A stretch of DNA of 64,000 nt from Lachnospiraceae bacterium (GCA_029053015.1 JAIDHX010000039.1:116519-180518); one strand, 5' to 3'. Positions 1 to 8,094 are shown, numbered from the stretch's first letter. The notes: a model not told the origin generated them from the letters alone. Made by a program: numbers and translations.

Positions 1-1
1 G

Positions 2-136
2 TTTACGCCTGAACATGCAGAGGGCTATACCATGACAGAAGTGAAGGAGGAGGACACAACTTTGTTTTTGAAGGGGGACGGCTTTCAGCATTGGCACACG
101 GATAGGCTGATGTTTCCGACGCTTGCCCATGCCTGA
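2..136 (+). CDS. C-terminal end of an unidentified protein (partial)
   Basis: The window opens inside a + strand frame that runs to a TGA at 134-136. The 44 visible residues end in a Trp/His-containing tail (GFQHWHTDRLMFPTLAHA) that I cannot place in a family. The start lies outside the window, so length and function are unknown. It converges on the carbamoyltransferase-like gene, whose stop codon is 36 bases away. With so few codons, a chance open frame cannot be excluded. Confidence 0.4.
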   Translation, partial: FTPEHAEGYTMTEVKEEDTTLFLKGDGFQHWHTDRLMFPTLAHA

Positions 137-172
137 GCCGAAACTTCAGATTTACAAATGATAAACCGGAAC

Positions 173-1003
173 TTAGTGAGTGAAACAATATATCATAACG
201 GCCTGCTGTACAGCAAGTAAGTATTTTTTAAACTCATATCCAACGAAATAATCAGACTCTATTACTTCGTCGGAAACTTCTTCTCCCCGGTAAAAAGGGG
301 GACAGGGATTTAATAATGCGCCTTTATTTGCTTTTTGCATCATTTCTGTAGTAACCTGGCAGTTCTTAAAATCAGCAAGGGCATTTGCAGGTAAAGAATC
401 TGTACACACAATATCTTTGCCTGCAATCGCCTCGCTGATATTATCATAAGACACAAGACCGTCAATTTCATAACCATGCCCGCAGCATTGCTCCAAGGAA
501 AAGCCCATAACGTCGGAAGCTTCTTTCCATGCCAGACCGATATTTCCTTTGGCGCCGCAAAAGAGAAATTTGTCTTTTTTGAAATCGCTTCTGATTTTGG
601 AAAGTGCGTACATATCCGAAAGCATTTCACAAGGATGATTTACATCTGTCATGGCGTTGATAATCGGCATGGATGCGTATTTCGCTATGTATTCCAAGAG
701 CCGGATATTGCCATGCCTTATGATGACCATGTCCGCCCAATTATTTAAGTATCCGAAGACATCTCTTAAATCCTCTTTCTTGTCAAGTGTTTCCGTAGGA
801 AACAGAATGGACTGTCCGCCTAATAAATGAATTCCTTTTTCGAAAGAAACCCGTGTTCTGATACTTGTGCCGGAGAAAAACAGAACTACACTTTTTCCTC
901 TTAAAATATCCGTATATTTTCCTTGCTGCACTTCATCAGCAATTTGGAATATGTCATTAATATCGTTTGGTGCATAATCGGTCAGCCTTATAAGGTGCTT
1001 CAT
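173..1003 (-). CDS. Aspartate/ornithine carbamoyltransferase family protein, divergent
   Basis: 276 residues with the family layout: a carbamoyl-phosphate loop at about 44-54 (SGTSIRTRVSF, replacing the usual STRTR), HPCE at 123-126 where ornithine transcarbamylases have HPTQ, and NPCPPF at 232-237 where they have HCLP. The enzymes transfer the carbamoyl group of carbamoyl phosphate to an amine. The ornithine-binding DxxxSMG motif is not visible (CTDSLPANALADF stands there) and the protein is shorter than the usual 310-330 residues, so the amine substrate is unlikely to be ornithine. I prefer the ATG at 1003, 7 bases after GGAGA, over a GTG two codons upstream that sits on top of that ribosome site. 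It is divergent from the GH4 operon and no arginine or pyrimidine genes adjoin it. Confidence 0.7.
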   Translation of the reverse strand: MKHLIRLTDYAPNDINDIFQIADEVQQGKYTDILRGKSVVLFFSGTSIRTRVSFEKGIHLLGGQSILFPTETLDKKEDLRDVFGYLNNWADMVIIRHGNIRLLEYIAKYASMPIINAMTDVNHPCEMLSDMYALSKIRSDFKKDKFLFCGAKGNIGLAWKEASDVMGFSLEQCCGHGYEIDGLVSYDNISEAIAGKDIVCTDSLPANALADFKNCQVTTEMMQKANKGALLNPCPPFYRGEEVSDEVIESDYFVGYEFKKYLLAVQQAVMIYCFTH

Positions 1004-1133
1004 TTCCACGTCTCCTCTGCGTAAATATGCCTATTTTCAGGCGCAGTTAATTTTACCTAAAATACCATACCGCTGTTTTTATGTCAATATTCTCTGATCC
1101 GGAAACAGAATTGTAACAATATAAAAAATACAG

Positions 1134-1162
1134 TTGCATTTTCCGTCAGAAGATGTTATGCT
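1134..1162 (+). promoter_or_regulatory. Predicted promoter of the GH4 operon
   Basis: TTGCAT (1134-1139) and TATGCT (1157-1162) are separated by 17 bases, 76 bases before the glycosidase start. No other good pair is seen in this divergent intergenic region. Confidence 0.45.
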
Positions 1163-1238
1163 GTAGAAAAGATATTTAATAAACTTAAATAAGTAATGTA
1201 ATATAGAAAAAAATAGAAGAGAAAGGCGGGCGTTGCGT

Positions 1239-2543
1239 ATGAAACTGGTAGTGATCGGAGGAGGAAGCAGTTACACACCGGAATTGATAGAGGGCGTGAT
1301 AAAGCATCACGAAACCCTTCCCATAACAGAGGTGGCTTTGGTGGATATTGAGGCGGGAAGCGAAAAGCTGCGGATTAATACGGCTTTTTCAAAGCGTATG
1401 ATAGAAAAAGCAGGGCTGTCCATCGCGGTGAGCGGGACGCTTGACAGGAGAGCGGCGCTTGCCGGTGCGGATTTTATCATTACGCAGATAAGGGTAGGAG
1501 GACTGGATGCCCGCGCGCGGGATGAGAGAATTCCCCTAAAATACGGCATGATAGGGCAGGAGACGACGGGCATAGGGGGCTGCTTTAAGGCGCTCAGAAC
1601 GATACCGGTTATGCTGGATATCTGCCGCGACATTGAGGAGCTCTGCCCTGAAGCATGGTTGATTAACTTTACCAATCCGTCCGGCATTGTGACAGAAGCG
1701 GTTTTGAAGCATACCCATGTAAAATGCATCGGGCTTTGCAACTGCTCCATCAATATGCGCTATGATGCGGCGCAGCGTCTTTCGGTTCCGGCGGAGAGTC
1801 TTGACTGCCGTTTTATCGGTCTGAACCATTTGAGCGTCATGAACCACGCTTATCTTGACGGCAAAGAGCGCATACAGGATGTGCTGAATGTTTTTAACAG
1901 CGAGAGCGTTGTAAAAAATATTGAAAAGGACGAGGAGATGGACAGGGTTGCCAAAGAGTTTGGCTGTATGCTTTCTCCCTACCTGCAGTATTTCTATATG
2001 GAAAAACAGATGCTGGAGGAGGAAACGGCGCAGGCGATCGGCCTGGAGGGAACGAGAGCGGATCAGGTCAAGGCAGTTGAGAAGGAGCTGTTTATACAGT
2101 ACAGCAATCCGGAACTTAAGGAGAAGCCGGAGGCACTTGCCAGACGGGGCGGCGCGCGGTATTCCGAGGCGGCGATTAACCTGATTGACAGCATTTACAA
2201 CGATTCGCAGGATGTGCAGGTGGTTGATGTGATGAACAATGGTTTGATACCGCAGCTTCCGGATGACTGCGTTATCGAGACAAACTGTGCCATCGGAAAA
2301 AACGGGGCGAAGCCGCTTATGGATGCGGATGTACCCTTGTCTGTCATTGGTCTTATCTGTCAGGTCAAGGCGTATGAAATACTGACAATTGAAGCGGCAG
2401 TTTCGGGAGACCGCGGCACAGCGCTGCGCGCCTTTTTAAATCATCCGCTGGTGCGTGATGTGCGGGATGCAAGGGCGGCGCTTTCCGAGATGCTTGAGGC
2501 AAACAAAGAATATCTTCCGCAGTTTTTCGGCCGGGAAGCATAA
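1239..2543 (+). CDS. Family 4 glycoside hydrolase (6-phospho-glycosidase type)
   Basis: 434 residues. The N-terminus is the GH4 NAD-binding fold (VVIGGGSSYTPELIEG), followed by GQETTGIGGCFKALRTIPV, NFTNPSGIVTEA, and the metal-binding Cys and His in GLCNCS and GLNHLS. GH4 enzymes cleave glycosides, often 6-phosphorylated, by an NAD+ and Mn2+ dependent oxidation-elimination mechanism in the cytoplasm. The ATG at 1239 is chosen because the Rossmann strand follows at once; a TTG two codons earlier is possible. It is the first gene of an operon with a sugar kinase, a ROK regulator and, after a palindromic element, nagB, so an amino-sugar disaccharide is a reasonable substrate. The exact sugar cannot be read from the sequence. 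Confidence 0.88.
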   Translation: MKLVVIGGGSSYTPELIEGVIKHHETLPITEVALVDIEAGSEKLRINTAFSKRMIEKAGLSIAVSGTLDRRAALAGADFIITQIRVGGLDARARDERIPLKYGMIGQETTGIGGCFKALRTIPVMLDICRDIEELCPEAWLINFTNPSGIVTEAVLKHTHVKCIGLCNCSINMRYDAAQRLSVPAESLDCRFIGLNHLSVMNHAYLDGKERIQDVLNVFNSESVVKNIEKDEEMDRVAKEFGCMLSPYLQYFYMEKQMLEEETAQAIGLEGTRADQVKAVEKELFIQYSNPELKEKPEALARRGGARYSEAAINLIDSIYNDSQDVQVVDVMNNGLIPQLPDDCVIETNCAIGKNGAKPLMDADVPLSVIGLICQVKAYEILTIEAAVSGDRGTALRAFLNHPLVRDVRDARAALSEMLEANKEYLPQFFGREA

Positions 2544-2568
2544 ATTTCAGACAGAGAGGGATATCGAG

Positions 2569-3507
2569 ATGTACATACTTGGAGTAGACGTAGGCGGAAC
2601 GAAGACAGAATGTGTTGTGGCAGATGAAAAGGAAAAGATAATGGGGAGAGGCTTCGGCGGAGGCGGAAACCACCAGATGTGCGGCATTGAAAAGGCGTCA
2701 GAGTCCATGCAGAAGGCAGTTTCGGAGGCGCTTGCACAGGCAGACATCACGCTGGCGGATGTTGCTTATGCGGTGTTTGGTATTTCCGGAGCGGACGGTC
2801 CGAAGGATATGGAAGTGCTTGTCCCTGCTGTGCAAAAAATCATGGGGACGGTGCAGGTAAAAATTCTGAATGATGCATGGCTGGGTCTCCGCGCAGGAAC
2901 AGAAGATTACGTGGGCGTGGTGTCCATCTGCGGAACCGGCGCGGCGCATGTTGGCAGGAACCACAGCGGACAGGAGCTGTCCCTGAGAAATCTCGATTAT
3001 ATCATGGGAAATTACGGCGGCGGAGGGGATTTGGAGGAGAAGGCACTGCATTATGCCTTCCGTTCCGAAGAAGGCACATGGCAGAAGAGTCGTCTGGAAG
3101 ATGCGATACCGAAGGTGTTCGGCGTGGAGAGCATGGAAGAGGTGTGTGCAATCCTGCGGGACGACGCTATGACGAAGGAACAGCGGTATCAGCTTCCCAT
3201 TACTGTGTTTACGCTTGCAAGAGAGGGCGATGAAGTGTCGCGCAGCTTGATTTCTTCCATGGGGTATGAAGAGGGAAAATATGCCGCCGCGGTGCTACAA
3301 AGGCTTGACATGTGCAGTGAGCCGGTTCCGGCCGTGCTGATTGGCAGCCTGTTCCGCACAAGGGAACCGCTTTTAATCGACGCGTATATGAAAGCACTGT
3401 GGGAGACGGCGCCAAAAGCGTATGCCGTCATACCCGAAACTGCGCCCGTTATGGGTGCGGTAAAACTGGCAATTGATGCGGTAAAGGAGCAGGCGGATGA
3501 CAGATAA
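2569..3507 (+). CDS. BadF/BadG/BcrA/BcrD-type sugar kinase (GlcNAc/MurNAc kinase-like)
   Basis: 312 residues of the ASKHA ATPase fold: phosphate-1 loop GVDVGGTKTECVVADE at the N-terminus, phosphate-2 loop VSICGTGAAHVGRN at about 120-133, and a glycine-rich GNYGGGGDLEE segment at about 147. This family includes eukaryotic GlcNAc kinase and the clostridial MurNAc/GlcNAc kinase MurK, as well as unrelated dehydratase activators. The activators carry a cluster-binding cysteine pair that I do not see here, so a sugar kinase is favoured. The start follows GAGAGGG. The stop overlaps the regulator start by 11 bases, which suggests translational coupling. Phosphorylating an amino sugar for the downstream nagB deaminase would fit. 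Confidence 0.75.
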   Translation: MYILGVDVGGTKTECVVADEKEKIMGRGFGGGGNHQMCGIEKASESMQKAVSEALAQADITLADVAYAVFGISGADGPKDMEVLVPAVQKIMGTVQVKILNDAWLGLRAGTEDYVGVVSICGTGAAHVGRNHSGQELSLRNLDYIMGNYGGGGDLEEKALHYAFRSEEGTWQKSRLEDAIPKVFGVESMEEVCAILRDDAMTKEQRYQLPITVFTLAREGDEVSRSLISSMGYEEGKYAAAVLQRLDMCSEPVPAVLIGSLFRTREPLLIDAYMKALWETAPKAYAVIPETAPVMGAVKLAIDAVKEQADDR

Positions 3508-4519
3508 AAATGAAATTACGGGGAAACCTACGGTATTGAAGGAACTGAACATCAGCCTGATAAAGGATGCGCTGAAAAAGAGCGGACAGGCAACCAGAGT
3601 CGAGCTTTCCAAGCAGACCAAAATCAGCCAGCCCACGGTCAATCTGCTGATAAATGAACTTTTGGCGGATAAAACGGTGGTGAGCCTGGGCGCGGCGGCA
3701 TCAACCGGCGGACGCAAGGCGGAGCTCTACGCGCTGAATCTGAAAAAGTCGGCTGTTGCACTCATCATTGTGGGCGAGGGTGGTTTTGAGACGGCAGTTG
3801 TGGATATGGGGCTTGCGGAAGAGCGGCGGGATATGGTAAAGCGGGACAGAAGACAGTCTTACTTAAAACAGCTCGTGAGCGTACTCGGCGGAATGCTTAA
3901 AAAAAGCCCGAATATCGGCGCTATTTCTGTCGGTGTGCCGGGCGCGGTATCAAAAGAGGGCGAGGTTTTTGCCATTCCCCAGATTCCGGAGTTTGAGCAT
4001 TTTGCGCTGCGCGCCGAACTGGAAAACCGCTTCGGTCTGCCGGTGCAGGTTACAAACGATATTAACGCCACTACCTTTGGCTACAGGCTGCTTCATGAAG
4101 AAGCAGAAAATCTGGTTTATCTGTATACAGAAGGAGAAAAAATCGGAGCCGGACTGATTTTAAACGGCGCACTCTACCCGGGATGCACAAGCTTTGCAGG
4201 GGAAGTCGGATATATGCAGCTCGGCGGGCGCAGCGTGGAGGAAATCATGAGCGGAAAAGAGACTGCGCTGTCCTTTCTCAGTCTGCTGGCACAGGTTGTG
4301 GTAAATCTGGTATGTATGTTTAACCCGGAAAAAATCGTGCTTGCCGGCAGGGCGGATATGGAACAGCAGCTCCCCGAACTGATACAGGAATGTGAACGTC
4401 TGCTTCCCACAAGTGTACTACCCGCCATAGATGCCGCAAAAGCAGAGGAAGGCTATTATTTTAAGGGGTTAGGCGGCCTTGGCATTGCGCTTCTGGAGCA
4501 GGATATCCATATTACTTAA
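3497..4519 (+). CDS. ROK-family transcriptional regulator (NagC/XylR type)
   Basis: 340 residues with an N-terminal winged helix (about residues 30-62, ATRVELSKQTKISQPTVNLL) followed by a ROK sugar-binding domain (SVGVPGAVSKEGEV near 140-155, VTNDINATTFGY near 185, FAGEVGYMQLGG near 234). The zinc site of catalytic ROK kinases (GHxxx then CxCGxxGC) is absent, as expected for a regulator. It probably represses this operon and is released by an amino-sugar ligand, which is inference from family and position. The start lies inside the end of the kinase gene, and a 205-bp palindromic element begins 8 bases after its stop. Confidence 0.85.
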   Translation: MTDKNEITGKPTVLKELNISLIKDALKKSGQATRVELSKQTKISQPTVNLLINELLADKTVVSLGAAASTGGRKAELYALNLKKSAVALIIVGEGGFETAVVDMGLAEERRDMVKRDRRQSYLKQLVSVLGGMLKKSPNIGAISVGVPGAVSKEGEVFAIPQIPEFEHFALRAELENRFGLPVQVTNDINATTFGYRLLHEEAENLVYLYTEGEKIGAGLILNGALYPGCTSFAGEVGYMQLGGRSVEEIMSGKETALSFLSLLAQVVVNLVCMFNPEKIVLAGRADMEQQLPELIQECERLLPTSVLPAIDAAKAEEGYYFKGLGGLGIALLEQDIHIT

Positions 4520-4527
4520 CATTTTAC

Positions 4528-4732
4528 CAGGTAATTGTGAAACTTGTTATACGGCAAGTGTCATTGTACAAATTGTATACTTCAACACAGACGCGCTTTC
4601 GCTCCGAGCTTATCGTAGCGGTACTAAGCTCGAAAATACCTCGCTAAGTACCGACGGTAAGCAAGGGTCTGCTTATGAAGTATACAATTTGTACAATTCG
4701 GTTTGCAGAAATCAGAGTTTTGCAATTACCTG
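4528..4732. repeat. Palindromic intergenic element, copy 1
   Basis: 205 bp of nearly full-length inverted repeat between the ROK regulator and nagB. The outer arms are CAGGTAATTGTGAAACT and its near-complement AGTTTTGCAATTACCTG. A perfect 21-bp arm pair lies at 4564-4584 and 4676-4696. The centre carries weaker internal pairing around AGCTTATCGTAGCGGTA and TACCGACGGTAAGC. A second copy with different but still self-complementary arms lies at 54987-55216. It has no credible coding content and splits the regulator from nagB, so it could act as an RNA hairpin in the operon transcript. Confidence 0.85.
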
Positions 4733-4764
4733 TTAGCCATCTTACTATGGAAAGGAAAAGTACT

Positions 4765-5490
4765 ATGAAAATCATCAGAGCGAAGGATTACAAGGATATG
4801 AGCAGAAAGGCGGCAAACATCATATCGGCGCAGGTCATCATGAAGCCGGACTGTGTGCTGGGGCTGGCAACAGGCTCCACGCCGATAGGCGCCTATGAAC
4901 AGCTTGTGGAATGGTACAATAAAGGCGACCTTGATTTTTCGGGCGTGACAACGGTGAATCTTGATGAATACAGAGGGATTGCAAAGGAGCATCCTCAGAG
5001 CTATTACCGGTTTATGCAGGAAAAGCTTTTTTCCAAAGTCAATATCAGGCAGGATAGAACCTTTATTCCGGATGGTATGGAGGCGGATGCAGAAAAAGCC
5101 TGCCGCGAGTATAATGAAGTGATTGAAGCAGTGGGCGGAATTGATTTACAGCTCTTGGGACTCGGACATAATGGGCATATCGGTTTTAACGAGCCGGGGA
5201 CAGCGTTTGAGGCGCAGACCCATCTGGTGGAATTGACAGAATCTACAAAGAAGGCCAACCAGCGCTTTTTTGCCTCTGATGAGGATGTGCCTCGTCAGGC
5301 ATATACCATGGGAATCAAGACCATTATGCAGGCGAAGAAGATTGTGGTGGTGGTAAGCGGAGAGGATAAAGCGGAGATTTTAAAAGCCGTTGTGACAGGA
5401 CCGATTTCTCCCGCAGTGCAGGCGTCCGTTCTACAGCTTCATAACGATGTAACGGTGGTTGCCGACGAAGCTGCGCTTTCCCGTCTGTAA
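4765..5490 (+). CDS. nagB: Glucosamine-6-phosphate deaminase
   Basis: 241 residues, the usual length for Gram-positive NagB. Recognisable motifs are LGLATGSTPIGAYEQL near 33-48, the catalytic VNLDEYRGI near 70, and LGLGHNGHIGFNEPGTAF near 128-145. The cytoplasmic enzyme converts glucosamine 6-phosphate to fructose 6-phosphate and ammonia. The ATG at 4765 follows AAGGAAAAG at 8 bases; an ATG 18 bases earlier has no ribosome site. It completes the amino-sugar operon behind the GH4, kinase and ROK genes, from which it is separated by the palindromic element. It ends just before a MerR-type promoter. Confidence 0.95.
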   Translation: MKIIRAKDYKDMSRKAANIISAQVIMKPDCVLGLATGSTPIGAYEQLVEWYNKGDLDFSGVTTVNLDEYRGIAKEHPQSYYRFMQEKLFSKVNIRQDRTFIPDGMEADAEKACREYNEVIEAVGGIDLQLLGLGHNGHIGFNEPGTAFEAQTHLVELTESTKKANQRFFASDEDVPRQAYTMGIKTIMQAKKIVVVVSGEDKAEILKAVVTGPISPAVQASVLQLHNDVTVVADEAALSRL

Positions 5491-5503
5491 AATAAAAAAG
5501 TTC

Positions 5504-5534
5504 TTGACCTTGACGCTGCGTCATACTGTATGCT
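5504..5534 (+). promoter_or_regulatory. MerR-type promoter with operator dyad
   Basis: TTGACC (5504-5509) and TATGCT (5529-5534) are 19 bases apart, the overlong spacer typical of promoters that MerR-family activators untwist. The spacer holds a perfect 13-bp palindrome, TGACGCTGCGTCA (5511-5523). It lies 24 bases upstream of the MerR-family gene, so autoregulation is the natural reading. Confidence 0.8.
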
Positions 5535-5557
5535 GTTCTTACACGGAGGGAGACGCC

Positions 5558-6289
5558 ATGAAAACAATAAAGGAAGTAAGTCAGCTTGCAGGAGTGAGTA
5601 TACGCACTTTGCACTATTATGATTCCATCGGGTTACTGACGCCGGCAAATGCGACGGAATCGGGCTACAGGCTGTATGACGATACAGACTTGGAAAGGCT
5701 GCAGCAGATATTGTTGTTTCGGGAGTTACAGTTCCCGCTAAAGGAAATCAAGGAAATTCTGGACAGCCCTGACTTTGACAGAAAGAAGGCGCTGGAGCAG
5801 CAAATACGACTGCTTGAACTAAAGAAAGAGCATCTGGAAAACCTGATTGACTTTGCCCGTGGAATAACAGTGATAGGAGTGAGACCATTGGAATTTTCAG
5901 TATTTGACACAAAGAAGATTGACGAGTATGCGAGACAGGCAAAAGAGGCTTACGGAAAGTCTAAGGAGTACAAGGAGTTTGAGGAAAAAAGTAGGAACCG
6001 CTCAAAAGAAGAGGAAGCTGCCATAAGTGAAAAAATGATGGGCATATTTGCAGATTTCGGAAAGCTTATGGACAAAAGCCCATCCGATGAAGCCGTTCAA
6101 AAACAGGTGAAACATCTACATGATTTTATCAACGAGAATTTTTACACCTGCTCCAAGGAATTGTTGTCCCAACTTGGCAAAATGTATGCCGGAGGAGGCA
6201 GCATGACGGAAAACATTGACAAGGCGGGCGGAAAAGGAACTGCCGTATTCACGTCGCAGGCAATCGATTTGTATTGTAAGGAAGGCTGA
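5558..6289 (+). CDS. MerR-family regulator with TipAS-like ligand domain
   Basis: 243 residues. Residues 1-70 are a MerR winged helix (VSQLAGVSIRTLHYYDSIGL, then SGYRLYDDTDLERLQQI), followed by a long dimerisation helix (about 75-110) and a helical C-terminal domain like the antibiotic-binding TipAS domain (KSKEYKEFEEKSRNRSKEEE, FYTCSKELLSQLGKMYAG). TipA-type proteins bind thiopeptides or other drugs and activate promoters with 19-bp spacers, and exactly such a promoter precedes this gene. The ATG follows GGAGGGAGACGCC. No transporter adjoins it directly, so its target may be itself or a distant pump. Confidence 0.88.
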   Translation: MKTIKEVSQLAGVSIRTLHYYDSIGLLTPANATESGYRLYDDTDLERLQQILLFRELQFPLKEIKEILDSPDFDRKKALEQQIRLLELKKEHLENLIDFARGITVIGVRPLEFSVFDTKKIDEYARQAKEAYGKSKEYKEFEEKSRNRSKEEEAAISEKMMGIFADFGKLMDKSPSDEAVQKQVKHLHDFINENFYTCSKELLSQLGKMYAGGGSMTENIDKAGGKGTAVFTSQAIDLYCKEG

Positions 6290-6299
6290 GAAAGCAGAG

Positions 6300-6334
6300 G
6301 AACTGCCGGACAGGAGGTCAAGCCCTGTCCGGCG
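6300..6334. repeat. 35-bp direct repeat containing a hairpin, copy 1
   Basis: This segment just after the MerR gene is identical for 35 bases to 8055-8089. It contains the stem GCCGGACAGG / CCTGTCCGGC with a 9-base loop. Here the stem is followed by GCTTCC rather than a T run, so it is a poor terminator in this position. The two copies bracket the membrane LuxR-type gene and the peptidase gene. Confidence 0.85.
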
Positions 6335-6362
6335 GCTTCCAAAATATAAAAAGGAAAAGATT

Positions 6363-7211
6363 ATGGACATTATAATAAAAAAGAATGAGGCTGAAATCAA
6401 TGAGAATGTAGCGAAGGGTCTTTTGGGCATTTTTGGAATTGTCTTGTTGGTAGATTTGCTTTGTTGGGGCGGAGTGTTTGAAATTTATTTTGATATGACG
6501 GTGGTTCTGTTGCTGGCAGCACTGGTCACACTGGTTGTACCTGCCGTTATGATATTAAAGTTTCATTTGTATCATGATATGATGAAATATCTTGTTGTGA
6601 CTGCAGCAGCAATTATGGCAGGAACGTCATATGTGTTGTTTACTTTTCAAGCTGTCATCATTTTTGTAGTACCTGCCATAATAGCCGGATTTTATATGAA
6701 TAAACGTCTGCTATATTATTCCGGAATCATATCTGTTATGGCTATTATAATGTCACATGTAATTACGGGAGTATACTTACGTCAGCCGTGGATAGAGCCA
6801 TTTACAGGCATGGAAGCAATTCTCAGATATGGTGCAATACCCAGGTGTCTGCAGTATTCAGGGTGCTTTTTGCTTATATTTTTGATGGTGAATCGATATA
6901 TGGGAATGATTCTGCATATTGTTCCTGCAAAAGAAAATCTAACAAATGATGATGATAAGAAAATAGCAGAACAAAAAGAATTTGAGATGATATTGCAAGA
7001 GTTGACAGAACGTGAAAAATCTGTTTTCGTATTGATTGTAAGCGGGTATACCAATATACAGATTGCAGACAAATTATGTTTATCTAACGGAACGGTAAAA
7101 AATTATATATCCACTATCTATGAAAAGATCGGAACCAAAGAAAGAAACGCTCTCATTATGAAATATAATAGGTTTGTGAAAGAAAATGACGAAAGTCATA
7201 TAAAGAAATGA
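6363..7211 (+). CDS. Membrane-anchored LuxR-type HTH protein
   Basis: 282 residues. About six hydrophobic segments span residues 18-185 and are followed by a short linker and a C-terminal LuxR/NarL helix-turn-helix (LTEREKSVFVLIVSGYTNIQ, then LSNGTVKNYISTIYEKIG). An integral membrane sensor fused directly to a DNA-binding domain fits one-component signalling at the membrane; the signal is unknown. No receiver or kinase domain is visible. The ATG follows AAAAGGAAAAGATT. The gene is AT-richer than its neighbours and, with the next gene, lies between two 35-bp direct repeats, which suggests acquisition as a unit. Confidence 0.75.
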   Translation: MDIIIKKNEAEINENVAKGLLGIFGIVLLVDLLCWGGVFEIYFDMTVVLLLAALVTLVVPAVMILKFHLYHDMMKYLVVTAAAIMAGTSYVLFTFQAVIIFVVPAIIAGFYMNKRLLYYSGIISVMAIIMSHVITGVYLRQPWIEPFTGMEAILRYGAIPRCLQYSGCFLLIFLMVNRYMGMILHIVPAKENLTNDDDKKIAEQKEFEMILQELTEREKSVFVLIVSGYTNIQIADKLCLSNGTVKNYISTIYEKIGTKERNALIMKYNRFVKENDESHIKK

Positions 7212-7274
7212 CAAAAGTAACTTCCCTTTTTGTACACGGATTTTATACATTAAAGCAAAAAGGGAGGTTTTTGT

Positions 7275-8048
7275 ATGAAGATAAAAACAAAAAAGTGTGT
7301 TTTCATTATTTCAACGGGAATCATATTCTTGCTGGCCGGTATTATGATCAATTTTATTCCTACATGGAATTTAAAAACCGCAGATATGAATGTGTTAAGT
7401 GGTGATTGGATAAATGTGTATTATGAAACTGAAAAAGATGCTGCCGAAGATGTTTTTGCATATGCCAATACTGAAACGGCTTCAATTGCAGAAAAGTTAG
7501 GTTTCAGTGAAAAGCAAAATGTTAATGTTTATATTTATGATTATCAAAATACAATGCAAACAAAGAAGTATGGTTATATAGCACCGTTGTTAGGGCTTGA
7601 TTGGTATATTGGTGATAATATCGGAACAGATGTGATATTGACATCTCCGGCAAATCCGGGAGAAGTACATAGTTATGATAATAATAAATATGCGGTATTG
7701 CATGAAATTGTACATGCATATGTCAGCGTGATTAACGAAGATGTAGATTTGTGGCTTACAGAAGGGATGGCATTGTATTTAAGTAATGGAGAACCATTTT
7801 ATAAGGAGTATTTAGAATATCTTACAATACCAACATACAAGGATACAAATTCAAATAATCCACTTACCTTTTCAAATAGTGGCGGTTACACATTTGCACA
7901 TACATATATTGAATATTTGGATAAAACATATGGCTGGAATAAGGTTTTAAAACTTATTGAAACAGAAAATTATGAGGAATGTTTTGATAAATCTAAAAAA
8001 GAGATATATGAAGAATGGGTTCATTATATTGAAAACTATTATCAATGA
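7275..8048 (+). CDS. Membrane-anchored HExxH zinc peptidase-like protein
   Basis: 257 residues: one N-terminal membrane segment (about 8-28) and an extracytoplasmic domain with HEIVHAY at 143-149 and a glutamate 16 residues on (WLTEGMALY, E163). This is the gluzincin pattern of peptidase MA-like enzymes. Zinc binding is expected from the motif; the substrate is unknown. A GGGAGG ribosome site precedes the ATG. It lies 63 bases after the membrane LuxR-type gene and shares its AT-rich composition, so the two may be one signalling unit, for example a peptidase that makes or removes the signal. That link is inference. Confidence 0.72.
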   Translation: MKIKTKKCVFIISTGIIFLLAGIMINFIPTWNLKTADMNVLSGDWINVYYETEKDAAEDVFAYANTETASIAEKLGFSEKQNVNVYIYDYQNTMQTKKYGYIAPLLGLDWYIGDNIGTDVILTSPANPGEVHSYDNNKYAVLHEIVHAYVSVINEDVDLWLTEGMALYLSNGEPFYKEYLEYLTIPTYKDTNSNNPLTFSNSGGYTFAHTYIEYLDKTYGWNKVLKLIETENYEECFDKSKKEIYEEWVHYIENYYQ

Positions 8049-8054
8049 ACATTT

Positions 8055-8094
8055 GAACTGCCGGACAGGAGGTCAAGCCCTGTCCGGCGTTTTT
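8055..8094 (+). terminator. Intrinsic terminator; copy 2 of the 35-bp repeat
   Basis: The stem GCCGGACAGG / CCTGTCCGGC (8060-8088) is followed by GTTTTT. Positions 8055-8089 repeat 6300-6334 exactly. It terminates the peptidase gene and may originally have been the terminator of the MerR gene. Confidence 0.75.

Noticed and set aside
4479..4736. Short + strand frame across palindromic element 1
   Set aside because: It starts inside the ROK gene, has no ribosome site and reads through an inverted repeat. The equivalent frame in copy 2 (54959-55279) differs in sequence beyond what shared coding would allow.
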